Origin: Ottowia beijingensis
Lineage (GTDB): Bacteria; Pseudomonadota; Gammaproteobacteria; Burkholderiales; Burkholderiaceae_C
Assembly: GCF_013423955.1 (NCBI RefSeq)
Contig: NZ_JACCKX010000001.1
Coordinates: forward strand, 3,782,001-3,846,000
Direction of reading: 5' to 3'
DNA: 64,000 nt
Positions 61,290 to 64,000 of the stretch are shown here, piece after piece. The first letter of the stretch is position 1. Each line of letters begins with the position of its first letter. Both the position numbers and the translations under genes were made by a program. The notes under the pieces were generated by a model. The model searched no databases, had not been told where the DNA came from, and saw only the letters and a program-made list of their open reading frames with translations.

Positions 61290-62270
61290 TCAGTGCTGGT
61301 GCCCCCACAGCACCAGCGCTTCCCTGCCCTCCACCAGCACGTCCACCGGCAGTCCCACGGGCAGCAGCACCTTGGTGGGCACATGGCCGAAGGGCAGGCC
61401 CGTGAGCACGGGCACCTTCAGCCGGCTGCGCAGTTCCGCGACGACCTTGGCCAGCGAATAGCCCTTGTCATGGACGCTCAGGCTGTATTCGGTGAACTGG
61501 CCGAGCACGATCAGCTTCTGCCGCGCCAGCACGCCGGCGTGCAGCAATTGCAGCAGCATGCGTTCGATGCGGTAGGGGTGCTCACCCACGTCTTCCAGAA
61601 ACAGCACGCCGCCCTTCACCTCGGGCCACCACGGCGTGCCCAGCAGCGACAGCACCATCGCCAGGTTACCGCCCCACAGCGGCGCCTGGCGCGCCACCAG
61701 GCCGTCCTTGCCGTTCAGCGCGGCGATGTCCGCGGCGGGCAGGCGCCAGCCCGTGCCTTCGCTGCTGCCGCTGACCATGTCGTCGAAGCAGGCCAGCATG
61801 ATCTCGTCGGGGCCGCCCTGCCCGTTCGCACTGCCCAGCCCGCCATGGCCTTCGGCCGCGTCGCCGGCATCGGTGGCGCCGAAGCCCTCGCACACCGCCG
61901 GGCCGGCCCAGGTGACGGCGCCGGCCTTCTTCATCAGCGCCAGCTGCACCACCGTAAAGTCGCTGAAGCCGACAAAGCGCGTGCCGCGCTCGATGGCGCG
62001 GGCCATGGCCTTGTACGGAATCTGCTCCAGGATGCGCGTCAGCCCATAGCCGCCGCGCGAGATGAGCGCCACATCGGCCCCGCTGGCCGCGGCCCGCCCG
62101 ATGGCGGCCAGGCGCGTGTCGTCGTCGCCGGCAAAGCGCTGCCAGCTGGCCAGTGCCGAGGGATCGACCTCGACCTCATGCCCCAGCGCCTTGAGCCGCG
62201 CCACACCGCGCTTGAAAGCCGCGCGGTCGCGCACAGCGCCGGAAGGGGAATACACGTAGACATGGGCCAT
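61290..62270 (-). CDS. ldcA: LD-carboxypeptidase (S66, murein tetrapeptide carboxypeptidase)
   Basis: A 326-residue peptidase that removes terminal D-Ala from muropeptide tetrapeptides during cell-wall recycling. N-terminus VYVYSPSGAVRDRAAFKRG, the SRGGYGLTRIL loop, the nucleophile Ser in FVGFSDFTVVQLAL, and the Glu/His region in FLEDVGEHPYRIERMLLQL. PLWGGNLAMVLSLLGTPWWP is also typical. It has no signal peptide, as expected for a cytosolic enzyme. The small upstream gap holds a palindromic repeat. Confidence 0.92.
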   Translation of the reverse strand: MAHVYVYSPSGAVRDRAAFKRGVARLKALGHEVEVDPSALASWQRFAGDDDTRLAAIGRAAASGADVALISRGGYGLTRILEQIPYKAMARAIERGTRFVGFSDFTVVQLALMKKAGAVTWAGPAVCEGFGATDAGDAAEGHGGLGSANGQGGPDEIMLACFDDMVSGSSEGTGWRLPAADIAALNGKDGLVARQAPLWGGNLAMVLSLLGTPWWPEVKGGVLFLEDVGEHPYRIERMLLQLLHAGVLARQKLIVLGQFTEYSLSVHDKGYSLAKVVAELRSRLKVPVLTGLPFGHVPTKVLLPVGLPVDVLVEGREALVLWGHQH

Positions 62271-62280
62271 GGCACGGCTT

Positions 62281-64000
<1,720 letters not shown>

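Overview
The window looks like chromosomal DNA of a high-GC betaproteobacterium of the order Burkholderiales, most likely family Comamonadaceae. The evidence is the gene content (rlhA, selO-msrB, a Liv-type ABC transporter embedded in a beta-oxidation cluster, the mltG-tmk-holB-pilZ-tatD operon) and a short palindromic intergenic repeat, seen here about 20 times, of a kind I associate with that family. The genus cannot be fixed from the sequence alone.

Layout. 1-694: N-terminus of a calcium/magnesium-type P-type ATPase (cut by the window edge). 770-6520: UspA, the 23S rRNA hydroxylation protein RlhA, an AsmA-like envelope protein and a DUF1624 membrane protein. 6.8-10.6 kb (minus strand): a tightly overlapping run selO-msrB-yciB-bolA-ppiC with a redox/envelope flavour. 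10.7-26.1 kb (plus strand): a large acyl-CoA catabolic block comprising an acyl-CoA ligase, a complete LivKHMGF-type ABC importer, a FadJ-type hydratase/dehydrogenase, a thiolase, a 609-residue acyl-CoA dehydrogenase, an SDR, a hotdog thioesterase and an MDR oxidoreductase. 26.2-32.7 kb: the DUF2157/DUF4401/GDYXXLXY membrane trio, AidB, a second SDR and a diacylglycerol-kinase-like lipid kinase.

32.7-39.4 kb is the most unusual part. A minus-strand operon encodes a three-repeat secreted protein flanked by CxxC pairs, a second small exported protein, a CsgG-like lipoprotein carrying peptidoglycan-binding-like and DUF4384 domains, and a Sel1/TPR-like exported protein. A NarL-type response regulator and a membrane histidine kinase run divergently. 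Together they resemble a curli/holdfast-like surface-fibre secretion system with its own two-component control, but no csgB/E/F or hfaD homologue is recognisable.

39.5-53.3 kb: Tex (with two repeat elements inside its coding frame), a glutathione transferase, a DsrE protein next to the remains of a patatin gene, iron alcohol dehydrogenase, a lipoprotein with a keto-acid hydratase fold, a DUF3011 tandem-repeat protein, an HSL-type hydrolase, a thioesterase-GNAT fusion, an SMP-30 lactonase and a repeat-rich surface protein with a C-terminal sorting-type anchor. 53.6-59.3 kb: ygfZ divergent from mltG-tmk-holB-pilZ-tatD-ankyrin. 59.3-59.6 kb: a filamentous-phage-type regulator remnant abutting a dif-like site. 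59.6-64 kb: a cyclase-FHA protein, a small unknown protein, an LD-carboxypeptidase and a TadA-haloalkane-dehalogenase fusion.

Two caveats shape everything. First, more than 30 conserved genes or gene segments are broken by single-base contractions of homopolymers, mostly C or G runs. The pattern and density point to sequencing/assembly error rather than gene decay, so broken genes are annotated as single CDS spans and the shift is noted. Second, repeat elements have entered coding regions (selO, tex, tmk, ygfZ, msrB tail, tadA stop), apparently in frame.
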